This document shows, piece by piece, positions 36,924 through 48,299 of a stretch of DNA of 64,000 nt (positions within the stretch are counted from its first letter, which is position 1; the number at the start of each line of letters is the position of its first letter). Position numbers and translations under genes: made by a program. The notes under the pieces are model-generated. The model worked only from the letters and a program-made list of their open reading frames with translations. It was not told where the DNA came from and made no database searches. This DNA comes from Siphonodentalium dalli (Eukaryota > Mollusca > Scaphopoda > Gadilida > Siphonodentaliidae): positions 45,703,797 to 45,767,796 of the forward strand of contig CP136061.1 of assembly GCA_032622095.1 (NCBI GenBank), read 5' to 3'.

Positions 36924-38077
36924 GGTGTACATTTTCCATATTGGGATTATATCCAAAGTGATTTATATTTATGTGATATGCATGTGAGCCAACGTTGATG
37001 CTTTTATCATAAAATTCTCGATTGTGTCCTCTATATGTCACACTAATGGTGTGGCCATTGTTGTTCTGGGAAGAACAATGTCTCATTTTAGGGGCGGGTC
37101 ACATGTGTTTATTTTAATTGATGATCATTAAACTATATATTAGTATGTTTACAAATTGAGGTTAGTAATTGAACTATATATATGAGGGATATCCCAGCAT
37201 TCCCTCCTGGCCTATAGTCAAGTTGTTGGTATGCTCTTTAATTCAAGATATATAACAGAATCACCGAGTATGTTTTGTATAAACCAAATTTTTTTCAAAT
37301 CAAAATTGTTTACACAAATTCCACCCACAATGGCGATAAACACATGACATAAAGAGTTATTTGCTCAAATGGTGGCTATTTTATCAGTCATTTTGAATAT
37401 GCCCATATGCAAAAGGTATATGTTCTAACAGGTATGTGGCCTATCCAAATAGATGCATAATGAACAGTTTTCCATGAAGTTACCAGGCAATAGCAATGCA
37501 TAAAGGCTAGCTTTTGGAAGAAAAAAACAAAATGGTTGCCATGGCAATGGTGTACATTTTCCAATTTTGGATCATATCCAAATTGACTTATATTTATGCG
37601 ATACACATGTGAGCCAACATTGATGCTTTTACAAAAACAATTCACGATTTCGTTCTCAACTACCACACAAATGGTGTGGCCATTGTTTATTGGGAAGAAC
37701 ACTGTCTCATTTTAGGGGTTGGCATTGCCCGGTCATATGTTCTGTAAAATATCTCACACTAGTAATAATCGCCCAATGGATATGCTATCTAGCTTAAAAT
37801 AAAGGTTATGACCTCCAGCATCTAACACAATTCCACTATGATGCAATAAATTGAGATAAGTTCATCATAAACACAAATAATAGGAAGTAAAGTGATAAAA
37901 ACAGCTAATTTTGACAATGATCTTGCACAGTGACATTGACCCTTCAGATAAGTACTGGCGGTACATCGTGGGGAATACATACATATTATTATATAACTAT
38001 ATCACCAATAAGTCCACCGCTATCACTAATACACTTCAAAAATCGTAATTTTCCAGAAATCTCAGAAATTACATACC

Positions 38078-38091
38078 GTTGCCATAGTAAC
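38078..38091. promoter_or_regulatory. RFX X-box-like site GTTGCCATAGTAAC
   Basis: Fits the consensus with one asymmetric arm. The matching place in the other copy (about 42582, GTTGCTATGGTAGA) has decayed. Confidence 0.4.
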
Positions 38092-38235
38092 ATCATTTTG
38101 AGGCAACAAAGTGACAAGAATCTTGTCAACATTGGTTTCCAATGCCTCCAGTATATGGGTTTTAAGAACAAATATGTTGCCAAAAATCCCCCAAAAAATT
38201 TACGAAACCAATTTTGTTTACAAATGACAGTCACA

Positions 38236-39851
38236 TTAATTTGGAGTCTGCAAGTCACTGTGCATAACTGTGTGATTAGCAATTTGACCATGTTTTAAAC
38301 TAAGTTTTTCATTACAGTAGGTTGGAATGAGGATATAATCGCTTGGTTACACCCATTTAATATATTATCGCCATGTTGGTACAGATAGTCATACCGTTAC
38401 CGCTTGGGCGATGTACGGCGTGGGCGACCACCAGGAATATTTTTAATTTGCGCTCCGAGAAAGCATGAGTAGTATACAATGAATGACTATTACGTCATAC
38501 GTATATTCTAGTATTGGAGAAATTCCGTTTCTATCGAGTGTGTCTATTCGAGTGATTGTAACTCTAACATCACAGGTCATGTGATTCTATTATTATAGTC
38601 ATGTGATATATACGAGGCCTAATTCTATTTTAAACGAGAGGTATTAAGGATGCAATTGGGCTACATTAAGTGTAGCCATATTAACATATTTGTTTTTCGA
38701 AAAAAAAACCCACAAGAAATACAAACTTGGACAACATTATGGATGTTGCGAATATAATCTAAGTCGAGAAAGGGGATAACACCACTCAAATAAATGTACT
38801 AAATATACAAAGTTTAAGCAGCATTGCCCGGAAAATATAGAAATACAAGCTCGGACAATAGCATTATGCATGTTCCGAAAAATTCTAAGTAGAAAACAGG
38901 GGGATAATTCTAAGTCATACGGGCATCATAATCACATATCATAGGTTCTCATGGCACTAAATATCTGTGCCAAGTTTCAACAACTTTCACAATAAAAGTT
39001 ACCCTGCTTTTTGAGTAAACGTGGACCATAATACCACGCTTATTGCGACTGGAACCGACTTCGCCATTGCTAGATAGCTAACGGCGGTCTAATGCACTAT
39101 CAGCGTATACGTAGATAGAGATATCAGGTGTATGGAAGCACTGACTCAGTATTAGTGTCCATTACTTCAATGTGCGTGAACAAATTATAATTTCTTATCG
39201 AAATGGCCAAAGATAAAAGCGTAAACTGATACATTGTACAATCTTATAAAATGAAAATTTGCAAAGCACTATCCTATCTCTATCACTCACTCCCCAAAAA
39301 ATTCGCGATTGTCAGACAATAAATGGAATTCGTATGGTTACAGTGCTTATTGTGACACTTCAACAACTATCGAATGGAACAGATTACCTGATAATAATAA
39401 AAACTGTATAACTATAGAAGAATACAAACCACTTATTTACAGCGATGCCTCTGAACCATAAACCCTATTTTCACATAACAACTAATAGAGAAATGCAATT
39501 TATCATACTAGAATACGCAATACATTTGGGTGGGAAGAATACCGGCATTTCGATTGATACAAAAACAAGCCCTCTATGTGCTATATTCCTCGAGATATCG
39601 GCCGTCGCACGTAATTTCAAATTCTGTTCGCAGAATGTCATTTTGTTCACCATTCGATCCATTCTATTCCGATTGTCATGCCTCATATTCTGGACATACT
39701 TAATGTTGTTAAAAACCTACAGATCTCCGAAACCACACGAACGGCTGCAACAATTACCTGACCCCATGTAGTGATGGTCAATATAGAGTACCTTGCGGTT
39801 CCCGATATAGTTGTAACAAAAACAATCGATGTTATAGCACTTTAAGTTAAC
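38236..39851. other. No gene identified
   Basis: Unique AT-rich sequence. A 108-residue plus-strand frame and an overlapping minus-strand frame at 39445-39771 have no recognised domain or splice context that decides between them; neither is called. Confidence 0.45.
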
Positions 39852-40328
39852 TTAAAGGTACTCAACCCGATAAAACTCCTCTCAATTACTATTTCAATGG
39901 CTTCGGGGGTCAAAAATATTTGATTCGAGTCGAGGAAGTCACCCATCAAAGCTCAGATTTGTTAGATATCGATTTTAGAAATCTATTATTTTTCATTATC
40001 GGGAATACTATCTGGCCCAGAACTCAATCAAAATTGCGTTAAAATTACCACTTGATTTTAGAGTTATTCATCCTTGTCTGTTTGAATAGATTTGGAGTAC
40101 ACATCCAGAGCAGATTACGGCAGTTATTAGTACTGATCTCGAGAACATAACAAATTTTAAAAATCAATATCTAATAACTCTGAGCTTTGTTTGATGGGTT
40201 CCTCGACTCGAATCAAATATTTTTTACCCCCAAAGCCAAAGAAATAGTAATATAGGACCCTCTGATCGGATTGTTGTTGTTGGAATCTGTTGAGATGGGG
40301 ACCCTCTTTACGGGTTGAGTACCTTTAA
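39852..40328. mobile_element. TTAA-flanked MITE, copy 2 (477 bp)
   Basis: Reverse-complement copy of 19837-20312. TTAA at 39852-39855 and 40325-40328; TIR AGGTACTCAACCCG. Base differences are few, and both copies keep complete ends. Confidence 0.9.
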
Positions 40329-40529
40329 GAACAGTAAGTTTTTTTCTTTTGTGTTTGCGTGGAGACATAGGGGGCAACTAAAACGACCACGCCAGATCGA
40401 AGCTATTAGTTCAAATTTTGAATTCAAAGAAACAACTATAGCCACAGTAATGGGCCACTCCCTGTGTGGCAGCGGGGTGCGCAGGAACTACATTGTATTG
40501 GAACAAGAAAATAAACTGGTAAGCATAGA

Positions 40530-40926
40530 TTAACCCTTTACCCAACAAACCGGCCAAAAACGGCCAAATAAAGCTGCAACAGCCTAAATTATCTTGGGTC
40601 TGTCTCAATAAAACCATACAAATATGGATATCATTGGAACCGGCTCCTTGACCACATTGTGATAGTTACAGTTATGCCCTGTGCCAATGCATTCTCTTAT
40701 ATATGCGAGTCGACCATAGGTCGCCTCGCATATATAAGAGAATGCATTGGCCTAACAAAATTCTTTTTTAACACTTTTTACCATTTTTTCTTAAATTTTT
40801 TAACAATTTTATAATTTTTAATGTGTTAAGCCAATGCATTCTCTTATATATGCGAGGCGACCTATGGTCGACTCGCATATATAAGAGAATGCATTGGCAC
40901 AGGGCCGTTGTTGGGTAAAGGGTTAA
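40530..40926. mobile_element. piggyBac-like MITE with two internal hairpins
   Basis: TTAA at 40530-40533 and 40923-40926 flank the TIR CCCTTTACCCAACAA and its exact inverse. The CCCTTT-type end and TTAA target fit the piggyBac superfamily (established). Inside, 40681-40755 and about 40830-40905 are each near-palindromes (GCCAATGCATTCTCTTATAT … inverse), and they are also inverted copies of each other. About 397 bp, with no coding capacity. Confidence 0.9.
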
Positions 40927-41149
40927 ACCATTCTGTACTTATTGACGAGTAGTTCCTTAGGAACTCTTCAGATAATAAGCTCGATGAACGACTATATGAC
41001 GTTTGTTGAACATATATTATCTGAACAATTTCGACCAATAAATAGGACTCCTTCTCTTGCAATATATTTTCATATGCTTGTCGTCTGCTCATATTTCCTG
41101 AACACCCTAATTTTTTTTTTAATTTTTTTTTAAATGAACTTCTTTTTAC

Positions 41150-42735
41150 ACAAATTCCACCAAAAATGGCGACACAGATGTACACCCTTAACATAAAGGG
41201 TTTTTTTTTTGCTCAAATGGCGGCCATTTTATCCGCCATTTAGAATATACCCATATGCAAAAGATATATGTTCAAACAGTTATATGGTCTTTTACTTGTC
41301 CAATCCAAAGATATGCATAATGAACAGTTTCCATGAGGTAACTTACTAGGCAATAGCAATGTATAAAGGGTTTCACCAAAATGGTTGCCATGGCAACGGT
41401 GTACATTTTCCAGATTGGGATCATATCCAGACTTATTTATATTCATGTGATATGCATATGCATGTGAGCTAACTTTGATGCTTTTATCATAAATAATTCT
41501 CGATTTTGTCTTCTAAATGTCACAGTAATGGTGTGGCCATTGTTGTTGTGGTAAGAACAATGTCTCATTTTAGGGGTGGGCATTGCATTGCCCCGGTCAG
41601 ATGTGTTTATTTTAATTTATGATCATTAAACTAGATATTAGTATGTTTATAAAATGAGGTGAGTAATTGAACTATATATTTGATGGATATCCCAGCATTC
41701 CCTGGCCTATAGTCAAGTTGTTGGTATGCTCTTTAATGCAAGATATATAACAGAATCACCGAGTATGTTTTGTACAGACCAATTTTTTTTCAAATCAAAA
41801 TTGTTTACACAAATTCCACCCAAAATGGCGATAACACATTACATAAAGAGTTATTTGCTCAAATGACGGCTATTTTATCAGTCATTTTGAATATGCCCAT
41901 ATACAAAAGGTATATGTTCTAACAGGTGTGTGGTCTGATCCAAATAGATGCATAATGAACAGTTTTACCAGGCAATAGCAATGCATCAAAACTATCTTTT
42001 GGCAAAAAACAGGTGTTTTCACAAAAATGGTTGCCATGGCAATGGTGTACATTTTCCAGTTTGGGGTCATATCCAACGTGACTTATATTTATGTGATACA
42101 CATGTGAGCCAACATTGAGGCTTTTACAAAAACAATTCACGATTTTGTTCTCAACTATCACACAAATGGTGTGGCCATTGTTTATTGGGAGAACAATTTC
42201 TCATTTTAGGGGTTGGCATTGCCCCGGTCATATGTTTTGTAAAATCTCTCACACAAGAAATAATCACCCAATGGATATTAAATTTGGCTTAAAATAACGT
42301 TGATGACCTCCAGCATCTAACACAATACCAATATGATGCAACAAATTGAGATAAGTTCATAATAAACACAAATAATAGGAAGTAAAGTGATAAACACAGC
42401 AATTTTTGACTATGACCACATTTATGCGGCCTTGCACAGTGACATTGACCCTTAAAATAAGAACTGGCGGTCCTTCGTGGGGAATACATACATATACATA
42501 TTATTATATAACAACTATCACCGCAATCACTAATACACTTCAAAAATGGTCATTTTCCAGAATTCTCCGAAATCACATACCGTTGCTATGGTAGAATCAT
42601 TTTTGAGGCAACTAAGTGACAAGAATCTTGTCAACATTGGTTCCCACTGCCTCCAGTATATGGGCTTTAAGAAAAAATATATTGCCAAACATCCCCAAAA
42701 AATTTACGAAACCAATTTTTTTTTACAAATGACAG
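41150..42735. repeat. Segmental repeat copy B with extra left unit
   Basis: 41375-42735 matches 36880-38235. The left extension (41150-41375: 'caaattccaccaaaaatggc', 'ccatatgcaaaagatatatg') equals the sequence at 37310-37530 and 41810-42030, so the locus contains repeated units of about 620-650 bp. Confidence 0.85.
41384..41397. promoter_or_regulatory. RFX X-box-like palindrome GTTGCCATGGCAAC
   Basis: Same perfect palindrome as at 36910, at the equivalent place of the duplicate copy. One-base variants GTTGCCATGGCAAT lie at 37535 and 42030. Confidence 0.5.
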
Positions 42736-43520
42736 GCTGCCATTGTGTAAATATTGCTGTATTTGGTAATTTTGTCACAGGATCTGATAACTTACTTGTA
42801 GTCGCCACACTGTTAAATTATTGAGGTGTATGGTCCTCGAACCCGTCTGCGAGATTCAAATATGTAATGGTGTATTATTGAGCACAGTAGTCCCAATATA
42901 TTAGTCCAAGTTAAAGTTTTACAAGAAATTTAAATTTCACTTTGTCACGCTGCCAACAGCTGTTGTAATTGTGGGTCTGGCATCCTTAATAGCAATTAAA
43001 GTATGCACTGAACATATAAATTGACTGAATTTTGTAATGTACTTGTTGTCTAACAATAGAGTATATCATTTTGAACCCCGTGTCGGATGTATTGAATATC
43101 CAGTACCCCACGATGCTGCTGGGGATAAAAATTTTGTCCCCACAGCAATAGTCATGTCTCCTTAATTGAAGTGTGTTTTAATTCTCCGATTAATTCACAC
43201 ACACCAATAAGAATATTTCAGCAGCCGACTGAAGGATCCCGCGTCATGTCAAACTCGGCGTGCGAGGGCTCGCAACGTCGCGATTGGTGGAAACTGCCAG
43301 TGCAAGGGTCATGCATATACCCCCGATGTTTCACGTGCTCATATACCCTCAATGAGAAGAAGTTTGGAGTTTGGGGTGATACCCGGGAAGATTTGAAAGG
43401 GCCATTGGCCCTCTCCTACAACACACTGTTGAATGCCATAATTCCGCTGAAAAGCGTTTGTAGAGTTTGCGAAATTGATATATGCTCATGCACAGTGTTT
43501 GCCTACCGTTAATGAGGGTG
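42736..43520. other. No gene called
   Basis: A 113-residue plus-strand frame (43171-43512) is Cys-rich near its end but has no recognised domain, and its last part borders the minisatellite at 43527. Not called. Confidence 0.45.
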
Positions 43521-43526
43521 CAGGAC

Positions 43527-43640
43527 GTTTCGGCACCTGGTTTTCTGGACGTTTCGGCACCTGGGTTTTCGGCACTTGGTTGTTTCGGCCCAGGTGCTTG
43601 GACGTTTCGGCACTTCACCGAAGACGTTTCGGCACTTGTT
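43527..43640. repeat. Minisatellite 'gtttcggcacctgg', five or six units
   Basis: Units of about 18-24 bp ('ggacgtttcggcacctgg', 'tttcggcacttgg'). Reverse-complement units occur at 47273-47362, so inverted arrays bracket the 43.6-47.3 kb interval. Confidence 0.85.
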
Positions 43641-43889
43641 TCTTTTTGTTTTCTTTTCATATATGACATTGTCTTTGCTGTTGGTAGCATCGAACGTGCA
43701 GCAGCGGAATTTCCCAATATGAATACCGACAGGCCAAGAGACAACAAACGCCAATCAACTGTACTTGTTCGTCATGCCCCAACTTGGTATATATATTGGT
43801 TTCAACTTGTTCTACCGTGGGTTGGGTTACCCAACCATTTTGGGCGTTCGGCCGCTGCACTATTTATGTGGTGCATTTTTTTTTTAAAT

Positions 43890-43940
43890 ATCGTTATTGA
43901 TGTCCCTCTTATATATCGCGAATAGATCGGATGGTCTGTT
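43890..43940. repeat. Satellite unit, left of the retrotransposon insertion
   Basis: 'tattgatgtccctcttatat' plus 'atcgcgaatag' matches the satellite at 46670-46720 and continues past the insertion at 46541. Its last 8 bases (GGTCTGTT) are the left target-site duplication. Confidence 0.8.
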
Positions 43941-44096
43941 AATTTAGTTTAAACATATTTATTTGTCTAAATTGAATAATACAGAAGAAATAACACATAT
44001 ACTTGTATACAGACAATGGGATTGGAGGACAAGTGCTGACTCACTTATGAGTACCTCCTCTCCCGTTTGTTATTACACTGAAAAATTAATCAAGAA

Positions 44097-45000
44097 TTAC
44101 AGAATTTTTAGTGAGTAAATATTATAAGGAAGTAATTTGTTGAAAAGGCGAATTCTTGGGATCGAATGTAGGTAACAATCAAAGAAATTATGGAAGGCGT
44201 TTTCTTCTCCGTTTCCACACGAGCAGTTTTTGGAACTTGCAATGTAATTTTGAACTTTATCTGACAGGAGGTTGCTACATTCACATCGTAATCTACAGTG
44301 ATATATGTTTTCAGTCCGCTTTCCTACATTGTAATACTTGGGGGGGGGGGGTTTGGCTGTTTGAGGTTTAAAAGTGTTTAGATAACATTGTAGTTTAAGA
44401 TCTCTAGTCTCAATTTTGGTTGCATTCCAGTTTATTTTACGCACGAGGGCATGAACGTTGACTCCATTCTTTTTGTATTAGGTTTAAAATGTTTAAAAAG
44501 TTTTACGCAAATCTTGTATCGTGGTCGCTTATGTCTGAAAATTTAGGGGGAAGTAAGTCAACTAAATATTTAGGCACTTTGTGGTTGACAATGTTATGAA
44601 AAAGTGAAAGTCTTTTTATTAGTCTTCTTTCTGAAAGTGTTTCCCAACCCATTTCAGTTAGTATTCGTTTGCGGGATACATATCTCGTACAGCCACTTAT
44701 AATCCGTGCGGCTTCATATTCTACATCATCTAGTTGTTTGAGTAAACGTGTCTGGTGCTCCAGCCCAGACACTACTCGCATATTCCATGATCGGGCGTAC
44801 GTGTGATAAATAGAGGATTTCGAGAGTTTTGCGGTTTAAAACATACTTGAGTCTTCGTAGTTGGGATAATTTAGCATAAGCTCTAGTACATACATTTCCT
44901 ATAAAACAGTCCCATGTTAAGTCGTCATCAATTTCCATGCCAATATTCTTGTGCTGTTTAGAATAATCAAGTCTCAATCCATCGAAGATTATGAGTGGTC
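44097..45000 (-). pseudogene. Thumb and C-terminal Cys/His region of the 44 kb element
   Basis: KNIGMEIDDDLTWDCFIGNV, RKTLEILYLSHVRPIMEYAS and EYEAARIISGCTRYVSR are classic thumb motifs of this retrotransposon group. MGWETLSERRLIKRLSLFHN follows, and after a frame change come RTENIYHCRLRCECSNLLSD and the CSCGNGEENAFHNFFDC finger. The order is intact across three frames. A 10-G run at 44340-44349 lies within it. Confidence 0.85.
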
Positions 45001-45099
45001 TCTCAAGGCTTTGAGAACTTGTGAAAAATAGTTAATTTTGTCTTAGAATTATTAAATTTGACTATCCATGTGTCAGCCCACTTTCTTATTCTTTCCATG

Positions 45100-45892
45100 T
45101 CATTATTTACACTATGTTCAAGCATTGAATGTCCGTATCGGATTTTATGAGGCATGTATCATCGGCGTATAGTCTCACTTGCGATTCCTTGTTATCAGCT
45201 ATATCGTTTATGAGGATTCAAAATAGCAGAGGGCCGACTACGGACCCCTCGGGGACCCCTGCTACTATTGGAGAATATTTAGAAAAGCTAGAATTTATTT
45301 GCACCCTTTGCTGCCGTCCGTCAAGATAATTTGTGAACCATTTGAGCAAGTTGTCAGTTATTCCATAGTGTTTTAGTTTGAGTAAGAGACCATCATGCCA
45401 TACTTTGTCAAAAGCTTTCGAGATGTCATAGAAAACAGCACATGTGCTTTGTTCATTGTCTACAGCGTGGTGTATTCTATGAAAAATTTCAATAAGTTGA
45501 AGTTCGGTACTGTGGCCTGGTATAAACCCGGATTGGTATTTATATAATAAGTTATTTATATTTAAAGGTTTGAAGACTTTGTTGAATACCACTTTTTCTA
45601 ATATTTTGCCAACTCAGCTTATTAGTGAGATGGGGCGATAGTTGTTTGGATCATGGCGGTCACCATTTTTAAATATTGGTATTATGTTTGCTCTTTTCCA
45701 TGCCACAGGGAAACAACAACTCTTAAACGATTAAAAAAATATATAATATAAGGGTTTACTGATGGAGCTGCATGTTTCCCTGAGCCATTTATTGTTTACC
45801 CCATCAGGGCCGTTTGCCTTCTTAACGGGGAGGCATTTTATAATGTCAAATATTTCTTTCTCATTTGTTTTAATTTCTCTTCAATATCCGTA
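45100..45892 (-). pseudogene. RT domain of the 44 kb element, YADD active site
   Basis: Fragments in order: KKANGPDGVNNKWL (before the fingers), a RHDPNNYRPI-like stretch in another frame, then YQSGFIPGHSTELQL, FYDISKAFDKVWHDGLL (motif A), and GVPEGSVVGPLLF (motif B, with Glu where Gln is usual). After a stop comes INDIADNKESQVRLYADDTC. YADD is encoded at 45158-45169. Stop and frame changes show it is dead. Confidence 0.85.
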
Positions 45893-46540
45893 TTACCTGA
45901 TTTCAGGAATTGCATTGTCCGTAGAGAAATTATTGAGAAGTTGTTTTACAGTGTGCCAGAATTGTTTTGGTTTAGTATTCATACTTAAATTTTCATCTAG
46001 ATCGTTCGTGTATCTTTCCTTTGCTGATTTTTTTAAATTGTTAACTTTATTTCTAACACATTTATATTTGTTCCAATCAGACTCCATATTTCTACGAACT
46101 GCCAGTTTTTTCAGTCGGTCGCGTTTTCTAATATGTTTTCTGATTATACCGTCAAACCAAGGTTTGTCACGGTTTCGGATTGTTATCTCATGGTATGGGA
46201 TGTGTTTTTTGGAGACTGCTAAGAAGGTTTCCGTGAAATTATTAACCATTTCATCTACATGCATCGTTTCGGCTTCAGTATTTAACATTTGTTTCCAGTC
46301 AATATTGGAGAGTTCCAAGTTTAAACTCTCATAGTTGCCCTTTGATTAATTCCAAACAGAACGTTTGTAGGATTTTTTTTTATATATTGGGACACATACT
46401 TCAACCGACGTTGCAATGTGGTCTGATACTCCGAGATAATAAGTAGATGGGTTCATCGATTTAATCGTGTCACTTATTATGATCGGGTCTAATAAAGTTT
46501 CCGAGTTTCCTGCTATTCTGGTTGGACCACTTATGACATT
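45893..46540 (-). pseudogene. Endonuclease C-terminus and linker of the 44 kb element
   Basis: From 46540 the frame reads …SGPTRIAGNSETLLDPII and later YYLGVSDHIATSVEVCVP, the terminal motif of AP-type endonucleases; the N-terminal catalytic half is missing. After a frame change at about 46330 the linker continues with MELSNIDWKQML, KPWFDGIIRKHIRKRDRLKK and KQFWHTVKQLLNN, as is usual between endonuclease and RT. Confidence 0.8.
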
Positions 46541-46995
46541 GGTCTGTTTTGAGAGCTATCATGTTATGACGTACGAGCTATCGACCAATTTGATTCTCAC
46601 CTCGACACGACATCAACAGCCCCTTGATATAAGTGTCCAGACTTCAAACTCTTCACTCGGGTGCAGTGTATTTAAGTATATCAGGTATTGATGGACCTCT
46701 TATATATCGGGAACCGACAGGGCTGTATGTTCAGAGAACTATCATAATATGACGTAGCATCGACAAACGGAATTTTCAAATCGACACCACACCACCAGAC
46801 TCTTGGTAGAAGTGCCTGGACTTCAACCTTCTCCCCCTCGTGCAGTATGTGAGTATCTTAACAATATCAGTATTGACGACCCTATTATACATCGCGAACA
46901 GACAATGTTGTCTGTTCAGAGAGCTATCATAATTTGAATTGACCAACATAATTTTCACATCGACGCCGCAGCATCAGACCCTTGGTAGAACGGCC
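46541..46995. repeat. Satellite, about 2.5 units of about 188 bp
   Basis: Repeated landmarks: 'agagagctatcataat' (three times), 'gacttcaa', 'cgtgcagt.tgtgagtat' and 'cttatatatcg'. It is the target into which the retrotransposon inserted; the interrupted unit continues at 43890-43940. Confidence 0.85.
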
Positions 46996-47272
46996 ACATG
47001 TCGATATATATATGAGTAAACATTGTGCATCTTGAAATACGCTACGTTAACCCATGCTATACATGGTTTGCGACATGACACTATGATTCCGTTAAACGAA
47101 TCCACGATTCATGACCGTATTGCGCCTGTGTCAATAGCTGGTTAATTTGATTTTTGCCGGAGCCGATTTGAAGTGCGTCCAATCGCTTTGGGAGTCTATC
47201 ACATTGTATTGAAATAAAGAATAAAAAAAATAATTTAGTCTTCACTCATAATTTCGTTGGTCTGAAAATTAG
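46996..47272. other. No gene identified
   Basis: Short unique spacer between satellite and minisatellite. Confidence 0.5.
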
Positions 47273-47362
47273 CAGGTGCCGAAAAGTCCAAGGTGACGAA
47301 AAGTCAGGTGCCGAACGGCAACCCCAGGTGCAGAAACGTCCAGGTGCCGAAACGTCTAGCAT
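47273..47362. repeat. Minisatellite 'caggtgccgaaacgtc', inverse of 43527
   Basis: About four to five imperfect units, reverse complement of those at 43527-43640. Confidence 0.85.
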
Positions 47363-48299
47363 TCCGGGCATGAGGTGGATGCCACTGAAGCAAGAAGCAA
47401 ATCCCCATCCCATTCCGAACCAGGGCCCTGTTTCATGAAGCAATGTCATAAGATTATCTTAAGAAGGACTTAATCTAAGATCTAAGGTGGATCTTATGAT
47501 GTTACTTTTCCGTTTCGCGAACGCGTTTCATAAATACAGCTATGCGCAGAAAATATTGGTTCTGTGCACGTTATATGCCTAGGTACAGTGTCTGGTGACA
47601 GATACTAGGGTGTTTCTAAGAATAATTATGATAACTATTGCATACTTAACTGCACGAGCGCGCTTTTTAACTGTGTTTTCGCGTCAGACTCCATCCACAC
47701 ATAGCTGCATGCTTCCAGTGCCTATTTTATACAAACGTAACGAGCTCAAATATATTTGTTCAGTTATTAAAGGGACTTATGCATCGTAATTCAGAATGTG
47801 AACCTTCACCCATATAACATGCCATTAATGCGACGCGAGACATATGTTCGCTCCTTTCGTTTGCTGATATTAGGTTCTAATACATTATACGTCTTTGAAG
47901 CATCTATAATACCAGGAAACCGAATATGTCGCCACGACGGCATACACATATAATACACCACGATGGAAGCACTGAGCTAAAAGCTCTTTATTGATTGCCA
48001 ACATTCATGGAATAATAACACAAAACGCTCTTTATTTATATTGCTATAATGTGAATAGGACTTCACATCGTGCTCCAAATAGACTTATTTCCAATCTGAG
48101 ACATACTTGTAGAAGCCATATATAAATGATGTTAATGCCATTTGCTTTGGTTCTGTTGACAAATATGCTAACACACTGCGTATGAAATTCGAAGTACGTA
48201 CAGAGCTATGTTGAACGGCATTTTGCATATATGTTTTAATAAAAACCAAAGCAACGACTTCTAATAAAGAGCGTTTATAATTAACAACAAGTGAACAGA

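Larger units (their letters stand above)
36880..38235. repeat. Segmental repeat copy A (partner 41375-42735)
   Basis: Matches 41375-42735 in direct orientation, offset about 4.5 kb, with moderate divergence. Within the copy, about 625 bp apart, 'aaaatggttgccatggcaa' recurs (36905 and 37530). It carries 'gtctcattttaggg' and 'cggtacatcgtggggaatac'. Non-coding. Confidence 0.85.
43941..46540 (-). mobile_element. Non-LTR retrotransposon, 5'-truncated, 8 bp TSD
   Basis: Flanked by GGTCTGTT at 43933-43940 and 46541-46548. Read on the minus strand it holds the end of an AP-type endonuclease (…GVSDHIATS, SDH encoded at 46418-46426), a charged linker, RT, and a C-terminal CSCGNGEENAFHNFFDC motif, followed by a 3' tail ending '…atgtttaaactaaatt'. 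Truncation falls inside the endonuclease. Several frame changes and a stop after PLLF make it inactive. Inference: CR1/Jockey-type group, clade not assigned. Two further short copies of its 3' tail lie at 21811 and 33839. Confidence 0.9.

Noticed and set aside
36456-36956. 166-residue minus-strand frame
   Set aside because: Its start lies in the segmental repeat, where the other copies do not keep the frame; no domain.
39445-39771. 108-residue plus-strand frame and its antisense partner
   Set aside because: No domain, no junction evidence, and both strands are open over the same bases.
43349-43925. Frames of 130-150 residues on both strands
   Set aside because: Built largely of the 'gtttcggcacctgg' minisatellite, with overlapping frames on both strands.
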